DNA of 64,000 nt from Rhodocyclaceae bacterium (GTDB lineage: Bacteria; Pseudomonadota; Gammaproteobacteria; Burkholderiales; Rhodocyclaceae). The position numbers and the translations under genes are program-made. The DNA lies in the NCBI GenBank assembly GCA_016791115.1, contig JAEUNL010000027.1, forward strand, positions 1 through 64,000, written 5' to 3'. The notes below the pieces were generated by a model. It worked only from the letters and a program-made list of their open reading frames with translations, was not told where the DNA came from and did not search any database. This document shows, one piece after another, positions 20,010-30,014 of the stretch; positions within the stretch are counted from its first letter, which is position 1, and each line of letters starts with the position of its first letter.

Positions 20010-22289
20010 ATGGACGAGGGAATTCGCGCCGCCGCGCTTGACTATCACCGCCTGCCCAAGCCGGGAAAGATTTCGATCCAGCCGACCAAGGCGCTGACCA
20101 ACCAGCAGGATCTGTCGCTGGCCTATTCGCCCGGTGTCGCCGCCGCGTGCGAAGAGATCGTTGCCGATCCAGCCACCGCGCGTGACTACACCGCGCGCGG
20201 CAACCTGATCGCGGTGGTCACCAACGGCACCGCAGTGCTCGGCCTGGGCCCGATCGGTCCGCTTGCCGCCAAGCCGGTCATGGAAGGCAAGGGCGTGCTG
20301 TTCAAGAAATTCGCCAACATCGATGTCTTCGACATCGAAATCCAGGAGCGCGACCCGGACAAGCTATGCGACATCATCGCCTCGCTCGAGCCGACCTTCG
20401 GCGGCATCAACCTCGAGGACATCAAGGCGCCCGAATGCTTCTACATCGAGAAGAAGCTGCGCGAGCGGATGAAGATCCCGGTTTTCCACGACGACCAGCA
20501 TGGCACGGCCATCGTGGTCGGCGCGGCGGTTCTCAACGGACTCAAGGTGGTCGGCAAGTCGATCAAGGAGGTGAAGCTGGTAGCCTCCGGTGCGGGCGCG
20601 GCTGCCCTGGCGTGCATCGACCTGCTGGTGCTGCTCGGCCTTCCGGTCGAGAACATCTGGGTGACCGACATCAAGGGTGTCGTCTACAAGGGGCGTATCG
20701 AGGAGATGGATCCGCTCAAGGAGCGCTACGCGCAGGAGACGTCGGCGCGCACGCTGGGCGAAGTCATCGAAGGCGCGGACATCTTCCTGGGCCTCTCCGC
20801 TGGCGGGGTGCTCAAGAAGGAAATGGTGGCGAAGATGGCAGCCAGGCCGATGATCCTTGCGCTTGCCAACCCGACGCCGGAGATCATGCCGGAGGAAGTG
20901 AAGGCGGTGCGCGATGACGCGATCATCGCCACCGGGCGCTCGGACTACCCGAACCAGTGCAACAACGTACTCTGCTTCCCGTTCATCTTCCGTGGGGCGC
21001 TCGACGTCGGCGCGACCACGATCACCGAAGAGATGAAGCTGGCAGCCGTGGTGGCGATCTCGGATCTTGCACAGGCCGAACAGTCGGACGTGGTACAGGC
21101 GGCTTACGGCGAACTGCCGTCGAGTTTCGGCCCGGAGTACCTGATTCCGAAGCCCTTCGATCCGCGACTGATCGTGAAGATCGCACCCGCCGTTGCCAAG
21201 GCGGCGATCGAGTCGGGCGTGGCAACGCGGCCGATCACCGACTGGGACGCCTACAGCCAGCAGTTGAACAACTTCGTCTGGCAATCCGGGTTGATCATGA
21301 AGCCGGTATTCACCGCCGCCAAGCAGAATCCCAGGCGCATCGTGTTCGCCGAGGGCGAGGACGAACGCGTGCTGCGTGCGGTGCAAACGGTGCTCGACGA
21401 AGGCATCGCGCAGCCGATACTCGTCGGCCGTCCGCACGTGGTCGAGCGGTATCTCGAACGCTTCGGGCTTCGCATGAAACCGGGCCGGGATTTCGAGCTG
21501 GTCAATCCGGACTCCGATCCGCGCTATCGCGAACTGTGGACGCACTACCTTTCGCTGATGGAGCGCAAGGGCGTTTCCGAAACCTTCGCCAAGACCGAGG
21601 TGCGTCGGCGCATGACGCTGATCGGCTCGCTGCTGCTCAAGTTCGGCTACGCGGATGGCATGATATGCGGCACCTACGGGATGTACAGCAACCACCTGCG
21701 CTTCATTCGCAACGTGCTCGGTCTGCGCAAGGGTGCGCGCAACTACTATGCAGCGAACCTGCTGTCGCTGCCCGGGCGCACCGTCGTGCTGTGTGATACC
21801 TATGTGAACTACGATCCGACAGCCGAGCAGATTGTCGAGATGACCGAGCTGGCAGCCGATGAAGTGCGCCGCTTCGGCATGACGCCAAAGATCGCACTGC
21901 TTTCCCATTCGTCATTCGGCACGGATGACTCGCCCACGGCAAACAAGATGCGGCAGGCACTTGCCGTGTTGCACGCGACGCGGCCGGACCTCGATGTCGA
22001 AGGCGAAATGCACGGCGACGCTGCGCTCGACGCCGAAGTCCGCCTCAAGATCTTCCCGAACTCGCGCCTCAAGGACGATGCCAACCTGCTCATCTTCCCC
22101 ACGCTCGATGCGGCGAATATTGCCTTCAACCTGCTCAAGACGGCGTCGGGGGAGGGCATGACAGTCGGACCGATCCTGCTTGGTGCCGCCAAGCCGGTTC
22201 ATATCCTGACGCCCACTGCGACTGTCAGACGCATCGTCAACATGACTGCTCTTACCGTCGTAGAAGCCGGGGCGACCGAACGCCGGTGA
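20010..22289 (+). CDS. maeB: NADP-dependent malic enzyme with phosphotransacetylase-like domain
   Basis: Decarboxylates malate to pyruvate, producing NADPH. The 759-residue length equals E. coli MaeB. Residues ~1-430 are the malic enzyme ([30 protein letters not shown]-binding [16 protein letters not shown], and [13 protein letters not shown]); residues ~435-759 are the phosphate acetyltransferase-like domain that regulates the enzyme ([15 protein letters not shown] through [15 protein letters not shown]). ATG 20010 is chosen from homology, with GAGAGGG 8 nt upstream; the frame is open far upstream without meaning. A 9-bp hairpin follows the stop codon. Confidence 0.95.
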   Translation: MDEGIRAAALDYHRLPKPGKISIQPTKALTNQQDLSLAYSPGVAAACEEIVADPATARDYTARGNLIAVVTNGTAVLGLGPIGPLAAKPVMEGKGVLFKKFANIDVFDIEIQERDPDKLCDIIASLEPTFGGINLEDIKAPECFYIEKKLRERMKIPVFHDDQHGTAIVVGAAVLNGLKVVGKSIKEVKLVASGAGAAALACIDLLVLLGLPVENIWVTDIKGVVYKGRIEEMDPLKERYAQETSARTLGEVIEGADIFLGLSAGGVLKKEMVAKMAARPMILALANPTPEIMPEEVKAVRDDAIIATGRSDYPNQCNNVLCFPFIFRGALDVGATTITEEMKLAAVVAISDLAQAEQSDVVQAAYGELPSSFGPEYLIPKPFDPRLIVKIAPAVAKAAIESGVATRPITDWDAYSQQLNNFVWQSGLIMKPVFTAAKQNPRRIVFAEGEDERVLRAVQTVLDEGIAQPILVGRPHVVERYLERFGLRMKPGRDFELVNPDSDPRYRELWTHYLSLMERKGVSETFAKTEVRRRMTLIGSLLLKFGYADGMICGTYGMYSNHLRFIRNVLGLRKGARNYYAANLLSLPGRTVVLCDTYVNYDPTAEQIVEMTELAADEVRRFGMTPKIALLSHSSFGTDDSPTANKMRQALAVLHATRPDLDVEGEMHGDAALDAEVRLKIFPNSRLKDDANLLIFPTLDAANIAFNLLKTASGEGMTVGPILLGAAKPVHILTPTATVRRIVNMTALTVVEAGATERR

Positions 22290-22292
22290 GAT

Positions 22293-22314
22293 GCGGCCAC
22301 CTGCGGGTGGCCGC
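22293..22314 (+). terminator. Hairpin directly after maeB
   Basis: Perfect 9-bp stem GCGGCCACC/GGTGGCCGC with a TGCG loop, starting 3 nt after the stop codon. No T-tract follows, so it may act as a processing or stability element, or a weak terminator. Confidence 0.5.
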
Positions 22315-22473
22315 CACGAGGCTGCCGCGACGTGGCACGGTCACGCCGGAGCTTGTCATCGCAGAAATACCCCTCAATCCGGCCGCTGATCGGTCGTTAC
22401 CGGCCGGTGAGTCCGTGAGAAATTTCACATTCTGCAATTTACTTGAGAGATAAGCTGTATCTTGTTATTTTTC

Positions 22474-22501
22474 TTGTAAATTCTCCGGTTGTTGGTAGAA
22501 T
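22474..22501 (+). promoter_or_regulatory. Sigma-70 promoter of the endopeptidase gene
   Basis: TTGTAA (22474-22479) and TAGAAT (22496-22501) with a 16-bp spacer, 30 bp before the ATG at 22532, in a locally AT-rich segment. Confidence 0.6.
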
Positions 22502-22531
22502 GCGGCGGGTAAGGCGAGGAAGGCGGAAATA

Positions 22532-23593
22532 ATGAAGATTCTCAACAAGTTGCTCGGCATGGTGGCGGTGTCCCTGGTGGCCGTCACGTTCTGCGCCGGC
22601 CCGGCCGAGGCAGCGTCCAAGCGCGTCGATGCACGCAAGGCGACGGCCGTTTCCGCGAAATCGAAGACCAAGGCGGCGCCTACGCGCAAACACGTGACCT
22701 ATGTGAAGGGCAAGCGCGTGGCCATGCTGCGCCAGCGCGTCGCTCATGTGGCGCCGGAACCGGAGTTCAATGCTGAAGGCGACCCGATACTGCGTTCGCA
22801 GGCGTTCCTGGTCCAGGACCAGGCTTCCGGCGCGGTGCTGCTCGAGAAGAATTCGGACGCGGTGCTGCCGATTGCATCGATCACCAAGTTGATGACCGCC
22901 ATGGTGGTGCTCGATGCCCAGCAAGGCATGACGGATCTGCTGGAAGTCAGTGACGAGGATGTCGATTATCTGCGCGGCAGCAGTTCCCGCCTCGCGGTGG
23001 GCTCCATCCTGACGCGCGAAGACATGCTGCGTCTGGCGTTGATGTCGTCGGAGAACCGTGCCGCGTCGGCGCTGGCCCGCTACTACCCGGGCGGCATGCC
23101 GGCCTTTGTTGCGGCGATGAACGCCAAGGCCGCAGCCCTGGGATTGCACGATACGCGCTATTACGACAGCACCGGCCTGAACGCAGGCAATGTGTCGAGC
23201 GCACGCGACCTGGTCCGGATGGTGGGGGCTGCCGCTCGATACCCGCTGATCCGCGAGTTTTCCACAACGGCCGAGTACATGGTCGATGTCGGAGGGCGGC
23301 CACGCCAGTTCCACAACACCAATCCGCTGGTGGCCAATGCCGATTGGCAGATCGGCGTATCCAAGACCGGCTACATCCGCGAATCAGGGAAATGCCTCGT
23401 GATGCAGGCGTGGCTCAAGTCGAAATCGCTGATTATCGTCCTGCTCGACTCGGCTGGCCGCTACACGCGGGTTGCCGATGCCGCACGCATCAAGAAATGG
23501 CTAGAAGGCGCTGTGCTATCGGAGCAGCGCGAATTCGAGCCGGTCGGTGCGCGCAAGCTCGCGCGCAACGTCAGGCGCGCTTCTGCGGCTTGA
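22532..23593 (+). CDS. pbpG: D-alanyl-D-alanine endopeptidase (PBP7-like)
   Basis: Periplasmic serine peptidase S11 acting on peptidoglycan cross-bridges. The 353-residue protein has a signal peptide (MKILNKLLGMVAVSLVAVTF, cut near AEA-A), a basic linker rich in Lys/Ala (residues 28-70), then the penicillin-binding fold with S-x-x-K in ASITKLMTAMVV, S-x-N in MSSENRAASAL and K-T-G in VSKTGYIRESG. No C-terminal membrane anchor is evident, which fits PBP7 rather than PBP5. Its last 23 bases overlap the 3' end of the convergent IclR gene. Confidence 0.9.
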   Translation: MKILNKLLGMVAVSLVAVTFCAGPAEAASKRVDARKATAVSAKSKTKAAPTRKHVTYVKGKRVAMLRQRVAHVAPEPEFNAEGDPILRSQAFLVQDQASGAVLLEKNSDAVLPIASITKLMTAMVVLDAQQGMTDLLEVSDEDVDYLRGSSSRLAVGSILTREDMLRLALMSSENRAASALARYYPGGMPAFVAAMNAKAAALGLHDTRYYDSTGLNAGNVSSARDLVRMVGAAARYPLIREFSTTAEYMVDVGGRPRQFHNTNPLVANADWQIGVSKTGYIRESGKCLVMQAWLKSKSLIIVLLDSAGRYTRVADAARIKKWLEGAVLSEQREFEPVGARKLARNVRRASAA

Positions 23594-24350
23594 TATATCC
23601 CAAGGCGGCCGATATTTCTTCGGCCGTCTGTTTCACGATCGGGGCGCGGTCTGCGTCGAACCGTTCCGCCGGCGTCGATAACGACAGGCCTGCAACCAGC
23701 GCACCGCTGTCGTCGCGAATGCCGGCCGCGATGCAGCGCACGCCTGTTTCCACCTCGTCCATGTCGAATGCCACACCGTGGCGGCGCACTTTGTCGAGTT
23801 CCCGTTCGAGCAGCGGAAGGCTGGTAATCGAGTTGGGCGTGGCTGCCGGCAGGCCGGTGTGGCGCGCATAGTCGCGAACTCTGGACACAGCATCCTCCGC
23901 AAGAAACAGCTTGCCGGTTGCCGTCGTATGCAGCGGTGCGCGCGCGCCGACGATATGCACGATGCGCACTGCCGAGCGGCCACTCGACGTTCGTTCGACA
24001 TACACGATCTCGTCACCCTGCCGCATGCCCAGATTGACGCTTTCACCGGTCTGCTCGTGCAGGCGCTGCATCAACGGCATCGCGACATCGCGGATGTCGA
24101 TGCGCGATTTGACGATATTTCCCAATTCCAGCAGACGAATGCCCAGACGGTAGGTGCCGGAATCCCCCTTCTCCACGAATCCGCTCGAGGCCATGGCACC
24201 CAGGATGCGATGGGCGGTCGACGGATGCAAACCCGTCTCCTGCGATAACAGCTTGAGGCTCACCGGGCCTGTGTAGTGTGACAGCACATCGAGCAGTTTC
24301 ATCATGCGCTCGATGACCTGGATGGGATTCTTGGTTTCGTTGGCGGACAA
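23571..24350 (-). CDS. IclR-family transcriptional regulator
   Basis: DNA-binding regulator of 259 residues: N-terminal winged helix-turn-helix (residues ~8-70, VIERMMKLLDVLSHY and LKLLSQETGLHPSTAHRILGAM) and C-terminal IclR effector domain (~85-250, GESVNLGMRQGDEIVYVER, GARAPLHTTATGKLFLA, GVRCIAAGIRDDSG). Divergent from lutABC, so it is the obvious candidate regulator of that operon, with lactate or a related acid as possible effector; this is inferred from position. Convergent overlap with pbpG. Confidence 0.9.
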   Translation of the reverse strand: MSANETKNPIQVIERMMKLLDVLSHYTGPVSLKLLSQETGLHPSTAHRILGAMASSGFVEKGDSGTYRLGIRLLELGNIVKSRIDIRDVAMPLMQRLHEQTGESVNLGMRQGDEIVYVERTSSGRSAVRIVHIVGARAPLHTTATGKLFLAEDAVSRVRDYARHTGLPAATPNSITSLPLLERELDKVRRHGVAFDMDEVETGVRCIAAGIRDDSGALVAGLSLSTPAERFDADRAPIVKQTAEEISAALGYIKPQKRA

Positions 24351-24460
24351 TCAAATGCTCCGGCATGCGGGCGACGCAGCACGTACTGGCGGGGGGTTGC
24401 CCAAGGGCGCGGGACGATGGTGCGACTACGGAAAACCCTGATTGGAGCTTACTATAGCAG

Positions 24461-24479
24461 ATGGTCTAATCCGCACCAT
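24461..24479. promoter_or_regulatory. Candidate IclR-type operator in the lut/iclR intergenic region
   Basis: Imperfect palindrome with arms ATGGT (24461-24465) and ACCAT (24475-24479). Its right arm, CGCACCAT, also recurs inverted as ATGGTGCG at 24417-24424. A TACTAT hexamer (24450-24455) next to it could be the lutA -10 box. Inference only. Confidence 0.35.
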
Positions 24480-24533
24480 TTTCGCCGGCCGCGGTTCCTA
24501 TCGCGCCGTCGGCAATCGTTTCGGAGGCATTCT

Positions 24534-25268
24534 GTGCGCGTCGGCTTGTTCGTGACCTGCCTGGTCGACATGATGCGTCCCCGCATCGGATTTTCGACGC
24601 TAGAGCTGCTGGAAAGTGCGGGCTGCGAGGTCGTGGTGCCGGCGACCCAGACGTGCTGCGGCCAGCCTGCATGGAATTCCGGCGATGCGCCCGCCACGCG
24701 CGCGCTTGCGCTCAAACTTCTCGCGGAATTCGAGGCTTGCGACTACGTTGTCGTGCCGTCGGGTTCCTGCGGCGGCATGATCCGCTCCCACTACGGCGAA
24801 CTGTTTGCGCGCGACAGCGAAGAATCGCGCAGGCTCGATGCCCTGTCGGCGCGAACCTACGAACTGTGCGATTTCCTGGTGAATGTTGCCAGGATCGACG
24901 CGCTGCCGAATGCGGATTTTCGCGGTACCCTGACCTACCACGATTCGTGTTCCGGACTGCGCGAACTGGGCGTCAAGGCGCAACCACGAGTGCTATTGGG
25001 CAAGGTCGGCGGTGCCGCGCTGCTGGAAATGAACGGTTGCGAGGAGTGTTGTGGTTTCGGGGGTACGTTCTCGGTCAAGTACGGCGATGTCTCCGCGGCA
25101 ATCGCAGAGCGCAAGTGCCGCAACATCCAGTCCTCGGGTGCCGATGCCGTCGTGCTCGGCGACCTTGGCTGCATCCTGAACATCGAAGGCAAGCTGCGCC
25201 GCATGGGCGACGAGAAGACGCGCGTGCTGCACATAGCGGAAGTGCTGGCCGGGAAGGCCGACGCGTGA
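24534..25268 (+). CDS. lutA: LutA/LldE-type lactate utilization subunit (CCG domains)
   Basis: Subunit of the LutABC (LldEFG) iron-sulfur lactate dehydrogenase complex, which oxidises L-lactate to pyruvate. The 244-residue protein carries two cysteine-rich CCG domains: CGQPAWNSGD with VPSGSCGGMIRSHY, and YHDSCSGLRELG with CEECCGFGGTFSVKY. These bind iron-sulfur clusters in related heterodisulfide reductase subunits. The GTG start is chosen because GGAGG lies 8 nt upstream and the reading frame then begins MRVGLFVTCLVD as in homologues. Its stop overlaps the lutB GTG (GTGA). Divergent from the IclR gene. Confidence 0.9.
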   Translation: MRVGLFVTCLVDMMRPRIGFSTLELLESAGCEVVVPATQTCCGQPAWNSGDAPATRALALKLLAEFEACDYVVVPSGSCGGMIRSHYGELFARDSEESRRLDALSARTYELCDFLVNVARIDALPNADFRGTLTYHDSCSGLRELGVKAQPRVLLGKVGGAALLEMNGCEECCGFGGTFSVKYGDVSAAIAERKCRNIQSSGADAVVLGDLGCILNIEGKLRRMGDEKTRVLHIAEVLAGKADA

Positions 25269-26683
25269 AGATCCAGTCGATGCATTTCAAGGCGCGCGTC
25301 GGCGAGAAACTCGCCGATCGCATCCTGCAGGAGAACCTCGCCAAGGCGAAACCCAAGTTCGTCGATTCGCGCGCCAAGGTGATGCTCGAACTCGACGACA
25401 TCGAAGCCACCCGTGAGGCAGCGAAGCAGATCCGGAACCGTTCGCTGGAGAACCTCGACCTGTGGCTGGAAACCTTCGAGTCGAAGGCGACCGAGGCGGG
25501 GGCACAAGTTCACTACGCGCGCGATTCACAGGAGATCTGCAAGCTTGTAGTCGACATCGCACGTCGCCACGGCGTGCGCAAGATCACCAAATCCAAGTCG
25601 ATGGTCACCGAGGAAGCCGGCTTGAACCGCGCGCTCGAAGCTGCCGGCATCCAGCCCGTCGAAACCGATCTCGGCGAGTACATCCTGCAGATCAACGACA
25701 ACGAGCCGCCCTCGCACATCATCGCGCCGGTATTCCACAAGTCGAAGGAAGAGATTTCCGATCTGTTTGCGCGTACGCACAACACGCCGCGCAAGACCGA
25801 CATCAACGAACTGACGCGCGAAGCGCGCGAGCAGTTGCGGCCGCATTTCCTGTCTTCCGACATGGGCATCTCGGGTGGCAACTTCATCATCGCCGAAACC
25901 GGCTCGGTTGCCATCGTCACCAACGAGGGTAATGGCAGGTTGTGCACCACGCTGCCCAAGGTGCACGTGGTGATCACCGGCATCGAGAAGGCCATTGCGA
26001 CGCTCGACGACCTGTCGACGCTGCTGCGCCTGCTGCCGCGCTCGGCAACCGGCCAGGCGATCACCAACTATGTCTCGGTGCTGACCGGTACGAAGCGGCC
26101 CGACGAGTTCGACGGCCCCGAGCACCTGTACTTCATTCTGGTTGACAACGGGCGGGCCGATCTCATCGGCAGCGAATTCCAGGACATGCTGCGCTGCATC
26201 CGCTGTGGAGCCTGCATGAACCATTGTCCGGTGTACCAGACCATCGGCGGCCATGCCTACGGCTGGGTCTATCCGGGGCCGATGGGCTCGGTGCTCACGC
26301 CGCTCTATCAGGGCTTGGAGAACGCGCTCGATCTGCCGCATGCCGCCACCCTGTGCAACCAGTGCGGCGTGGTCTGCCCGGTGAAGATTCCCTTGCCGGA
26401 GCTGTTGCGCAAGCTGCGAGAGAAACAGGTCGAGCGCGGATTGCGCCCCCTGTCGGAGCGAATCGCGCTACGGGCGTGGGCCTGGGTCGCGCGCCGGCCG
26501 GCGCTTTACGCGCTGGGCACGAAAATCGGCGTGCGCTACCTGAAATGGCTCGCCAGCGGTAAAGATCGGATCAAGGTGCTCGGTGTCGCACCAGCCTGGA
26601 CGCAAGGACGCGACTTTCCGGCCCCGCAGGGTGAAACCTTCCGCGAACTCTATGCACGGGGGCAACGTGACTGCGCGCGATGA
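25265..26683 (+). CDS. lutB: LutB/LldF-type iron-sulfur subunit
   Basis: The 472-residue central subunit of LutABC. The N-terminal LUD domain (residues ~60-290, TKSKSMVTEEAGLN, ETDLGEYILQ, GITGGNF-like SGGNFIIAETGSVAI) is followed by a ferredoxin-like region with two 4Fe-4S motifs, CIRCGACMNHCPVYQ and CNQCGVVCPVKIPL. The C-terminus carries the short helical tail typical of this family. Start is the GTG at 25265, overlapping the lutA stop by four bases. The lutC start lies inside its last codons, giving a tightly coupled three-gene unit. Confidence 0.93.
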   Translation: MKIQSMHFKARVGEKLADRILQENLAKAKPKFVDSRAKVMLELDDIEATREAAKQIRNRSLENLDLWLETFESKATEAGAQVHYARDSQEICKLVVDIARRHGVRKITKSKSMVTEEAGLNRALEAAGIQPVETDLGEYILQINDNEPPSHIIAPVFHKSKEEISDLFARTHNTPRKTDINELTREAREQLRPHFLSSDMGISGGNFIIAETGSVAIVTNEGNGRLCTTLPKVHVVITGIEKAIATLDDLSTLLRLLPRSATGQAITNYVSVLTGTKRPDEFDGPEHLYFILVDNGRADLIGSEFQDMLRCIRCGACMNHCPVYQTIGGHAYGWVYPGPMGSVLTPLYQGLENALDLPHAATLCNQCGVVCPVKIPLPELLRKLREKQVERGLRPLSERIALRAWAWVARRPALYALGTKIGVRYLKWLASGKDRIKVLGVAPAWTQGRDFPAPQGETFRELYARGQRDCAR

Positions 26684-27320
26684 CATACTCGGCCGGCTGC
26701 GCAGCAAGCTCGGCCGCAATGCGCAGAACGCTGCGACCGCACGGCAGGCGATGGGCGAGGTGCTCGAACGTCACCCGGGCGGACCGCGGCCCTCCCAGCC
26801 GGCAGACCGGCTCGCGTATTTCCGCCAGCGTTCCGAAGCGCTCTCGACGACGATCGACGAGGTTGCGGCGTTCGCCGATGCCCCGGCCGCGGTTGCCGCG
26901 TACCTGAAGCGCCACGGTCTGCCGCTGGCAGGCGGGGTGGCGCCGGGTCTCAGTGATCTGCCGTGGGCCGAAGCGGGTCTGCGCTTCGAGGCGCGCGGCG
27001 GCCGGCCCGACGACCTTGTCGGCATCACCGGCTGTTTTTGCGCAATCGCCGAAACCGGCACTCTCATGCTGTGCTCGGGGCACGATACGCCGGCAGCATT
27101 GTCGCTGCTGCCCGAGACGCACATCGCGCTTGTGCGGCTTTCGCGCATCGTTGCCGCGATGGAGGACGCCTGGCAACTGGCGCGCGATGAACTCGGCCGC
27201 TTGCCGCGGGCGGTCAATTTCGTCTCCGGACCTTCACGCACCGGCGATATCGAGCAGACCATCGTGCTCGGCGCACACGGCCCCTACCGTGTGCATCTGG
27301 TGGTGATCCGGGAGGCCTAG
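26667..27320 (+). CDS. lutC: LutC/LldG-type lactate utilization subunit (LUD domain)
   Basis: A 217-residue LUD-domain protein, third subunit of LutABC. The diagnostic core is VGITGCFCAIAETGTLML followed by SLLPETHIALVRLSRIV and the C-terminal VSGPSRTGDIEQTIVLGAHGP. The start is uncertain: GTG at 26667, overlapping lutB by 17 nt, gives the family N-terminus (TARDDILGRLRSKL); an ATG at 26652 would add five residues. Four bases separate its stop from the next transporter gene, so the permease is in the same operon. Confidence 0.88.
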   Translation: MTARDDILGRLRSKLGRNAQNAATARQAMGEVLERHPGGPRPSQPADRLAYFRQRSEALSTTIDEVAAFADAPAAVAAYLKRHGLPLAGGVAPGLSDLPWAEAGLRFEARGGRPDDLVGITGCFCAIAETGTLMLCSGHDTPAALSLLPETHIALVRLSRIVAAMEDAWQLARDELGRLPRAVNFVSGPSRTGDIEQTIVLGAHGPYRVHLVVIREA

Positions 27321-27324
27321 GAGA

Positions 27325-28677
27325 ATGAACCGAATTGTCCGGTTTTCGGCTGGCGCAGGCAGCCTGTCGCTGGCGGCGTTGCCCGCCAGTGCGGCAACCG
27401 GCCCGGCGGTTGCCGGCATTCCAGCGGACTTCGTCCTTTTCGCCCTGACGCTGCTCGGCGTTGCTTTGTTCCACAATCACACGCTGAAAGTCGCGCTCAC
27501 CGGATTGGTCGCGATCACGCTGTACAAGCTCGTATTCACCGGCTTCAAGCAGGGCGCCGGACTGGCAGGACTGACCGCCCACCTTGGCCACGAGTGGGTG
27601 ACGATAGCCAACTTGTTCTGCCTGTTGATGGGCTTTGCGTTGCTGTCGCGGCATTTCGAGAAGAGCCATGTGCCGGTTGTCCTGCCCAAATTCCTCCCGG
27701 ACGACTGGAAGGGCGCCTTCGTAATGCTGGTTCTGGTATTCGTCCTGTCGAGTTTTCTCGACAACATCGCGGCAGCAATGATTGGCGGCGCGATGGCCCA
27801 TCAGTTGTTCCGTGCCAAGGTGCACATTGGCTATCTGGCCGCGATCGTCGCCGCTTCGAACGCGGGTGGCGCCGGCAGCGTGGTCGGCGATACGACCACC
27901 ACGATGATGTGGATCGATGGCGTCGATCCACGCGACGTGTTTCACGCCTATGTCGGCGCGGTGGTGGCATTGGTCATCTTCGGCATTCCGGCCTCCATCA
28001 CGCAACAAAAGCATTCGCCGATTCTGAAGGGGGCGCACGAGCACACGCGCATCGACTGGGGCCGGGTCGGTATCGTCGCGCTGATTCTGATGGCGGCGAT
28101 CTCGGCCAACGTCTTCGTGAACCTGCGCTACCCCGAGCTTGCCAGTTCGTTCCCGTTCATCGGTGTGGCAGTCTGGCTTGCGATTATTGTTTCGATCGCC
28201 GTGCGCCGCCCGGACTGGGAGGTGCTGCCCGAAACCTTCAAGGGCACGTTGTTTCTTCTGTCGCTGGTCCTGTGTGCCTCGATGATGCCGGTCGAGGAAC
28301 TCCCTCTTGCGTCGTGGCAGACGGCGCTTGGCCTGGGTTTCGTGTCGTCGGTGTTCGACAACATTCCGCTGACGGCACTGGCGATCAAGCAGGGTGGCTA
28401 CGATTGGGGTTTCCTCGCATATGCAGTCGGCTTCGGTGGGTCGATGATCTGGTTCGGCTCGAGTGCCGGGGTTGCGCTGTCGAACATGTATCCCGAAGCA
28501 CGGTCTGTCGGACAGTGGCTACGGCATGGCTGGTACATAGTTGTCGCCTACGTCGTGGGGTTCTTCGTGATGGTGGTCCTGGTAGGTTGGGAACCCCATG
28601 CGCCGCACAAGGCGGTACCGACGACCCCGCATTCCGATGCCGGTTTCGTTGTACCCGCGTTCCTGCAGGCCGCATGA
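27325..28677 (+). CDS. Ion-transporter-superfamily permease (NhaD/citrate-type)
   Basis: Integral membrane protein of 450 residues with a signal-like first segment and around eleven further hydrophobic segments. Repeated signature loops, SSFLDNIAAAMIGGAM and SSVFDNIPLTALAIK, mark the two inverted halves of the ArsB/NhaD/citrate transporter fold; SNAGGAGSVVGDTTTTMMW and GFGGSMIWFGSSAGVALSN are the corresponding substrate-site segments. NhaD members exchange Na+ and H+, others carry di- or tricarboxylates. Position in the lut operon (4-nt gap, GGAG ribosome site) suggests a role in organic acid uptake or in balancing ions during it; substrate is not readable. Confidence 0.75.
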   Translation: MNRIVRFSAGAGSLSLAALPASAATGPAVAGIPADFVLFALTLLGVALFHNHTLKVALTGLVAITLYKLVFTGFKQGAGLAGLTAHLGHEWVTIANLFCLLMGFALLSRHFEKSHVPVVLPKFLPDDWKGAFVMLVLVFVLSSFLDNIAAAMIGGAMAHQLFRAKVHIGYLAAIVAASNAGGAGSVVGDTTTTMMWIDGVDPRDVFHAYVGAVVALVIFGIPASITQQKHSPILKGAHEHTRIDWGRVGIVALILMAAISANVFVNLRYPELASSFPFIGVAVWLAIIVSIAVRRPDWEVLPETFKGTLFLLSLVLCASMMPVEELPLASWQTALGLGFVSSVFDNIPLTALAIKQGGYDWGFLAYAVGFGGSMIWFGSSAGVALSNMYPEARSVGQWLRHGWYIVVAYVVGFFVMVVLVGWEPHAPHKAVPTTPHSDAGFVVPAFLQAA

Positions 28678-28774
28678 GCCTTCCGGTGGCCGGCGAGGGC
28701 ATTGGAAAATTCGTTGGAGAAGGAGAGGTTCGCCTCTCGATGAAACTCACTGGAAAGTGATGGAGGAGATGAAG

Positions 28775-29923
28775 ATGCAAGACAAGACGAGCAACCCTGA
28801 AACCCAAGCGGAAACCACGACGTCGCGGCGCAAGTTCCTGACCAATACGGCGGCGGGTGCCGCGGGTACCGCGGCAATGGCGTTCCCGATGATCTCGGTG
28901 GCGCAGTCGCCGATCACCATGCGCTTCCAGTCGACCTGGCCGGCGAAGGACATCTTCCACGAGTACGCGCTCGATTACGCGAAGCTGGTGAACGACATGT
29001 CCGGCGGCAGGCTCAAGATCGACGTGCTGCCGGCGGGGTCGGTGGTCAAGGCGTTCGACCTGCTCGACGCGGTGAGCAAGGGCACGCTCGATGGCGGCCA
29101 TGGCGTGATTGCCTACTGGTACGGCAAGAACTCGGCGCTCGCCCTGTGGGGCTCGGGTCCGGCATTCGGCATGGATCCCAACATGTTGCTCGCCTGGCAC
29201 GAGTACGGTGGCGGCAAGGCGCTGGTGCAGGAGATCTACCAGAGTCTCGGCATGGACGTCACATCCTTCATGTATGGCCCGATGCCGACGCAGCCGCTCG
29301 GCTGGTTCAAGAAGCCGGTCACCAAGCCGGAGGACATGAAGGGCCTCAAGTACCGTACGGTCGGCCTGGCGGTGGACGTTTTCACCGACATGGGTGTTGC
29401 AGTGAATGCCCTGCCGGGCGGCGAGATCGTGCCGGCGATGGATCGTGGCCTGCTGGATGCCGCCGAGTTCAACAATGCCTCTTCCGACCGCCTGCTCGGC
29501 TTCCCCGACGTGGCCAAGGTCTGCATGCTGCAGAGCTTCCATCAGTGCTCGGAGCAGTTCGAAATCCTCTTCAACAAGAAGAAGTTCGATGCGCTGCCCG
29601 CTGACCTGAAGTCGATCATCAGCAACGCCGCGTCGGCCGCCTCGGCAGAGATGTCGTGGAAGGCAATCGATCGCTACTCGAAGGACTATTTCGAGATGCA
29701 GGAGAAGCAGGGCGTCAAGTTCTACAAGACGCCGGATCCGATCCTGCGCGCCCAGCTCGAATCCTGGGACAAGGTAATTGCCAAAAAGGCCGGCGAGAAC
29801 CCGATGTTCAAGAAGGTGCTCGATTCGCAGCGTGCGTTCGCAGCGCGTGCCGCGCGCTGGCAGAACGACACGTCGGTGAGCTATCGCATGGCCTACGATC
29901 ACTTCTTCGCCAAGAAGGGCTGA
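28775..29923 (+). CDS. dctP: TRAP transporter substrate-binding protein (DctP, TakP-like)
   Basis: Periplasmic solute receptor of a TRAP system. The 382-residue protein has a twin-arginine signal (SRRKFLTNTAAGAAG), then the DctP fold with FQSTWPAKDIFHEYA, a motif GTLDGGHGVIAYWYGKN and the ligand-binding Arg region KGLKYRTVGLAVDVF, then AEFNNASSDRLLGF. These phrases match the TakP/lactate-binding branch, which binds 2-oxo or 2-hydroxy monocarboxylates. Three nearby ATGs (28760, 28769, 28775) are in frame; 28775 has the best spacing to GGAGG. Next to lutABC, lactate is the best guess. First gene of dctPQM. Confidence 0.88.
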   Translation: MQDKTSNPETQAETTTSRRKFLTNTAAGAAGTAAMAFPMISVAQSPITMRFQSTWPAKDIFHEYALDYAKLVNDMSGGRLKIDVLPAGSVVKAFDLLDAVSKGTLDGGHGVIAYWYGKNSALALWGSGPAFGMDPNMLLAWHEYGGGKALVQEIYQSLGMDVTSFMYGPMPTQPLGWFKKPVTKPEDMKGLKYRTVGLAVDVFTDMGVAVNALPGGEIVPAMDRGLLDAAEFNNASSDRLLGFPDVAKVCMLQSFHQCSEQFEILFNKKKFDALPADLKSIISNAASAASAEMSWKAIDRYSKDYFEMQEKQGVKFYKTPDPILRAQLESWDKVIAKKAGENPMFKKVLDSQRAFAARAARWQNDTSVSYRMAYDHFFAKKG

Positions 29924-30014
29924 TTTGCGCTAACCGCCACGATCAGGCTGCGCCCGCCCGGGCGCAGCCTTCCGATGTCCGACGGACGCAGTTGGCGCGT
30001 CCCGGGAGCTTTCC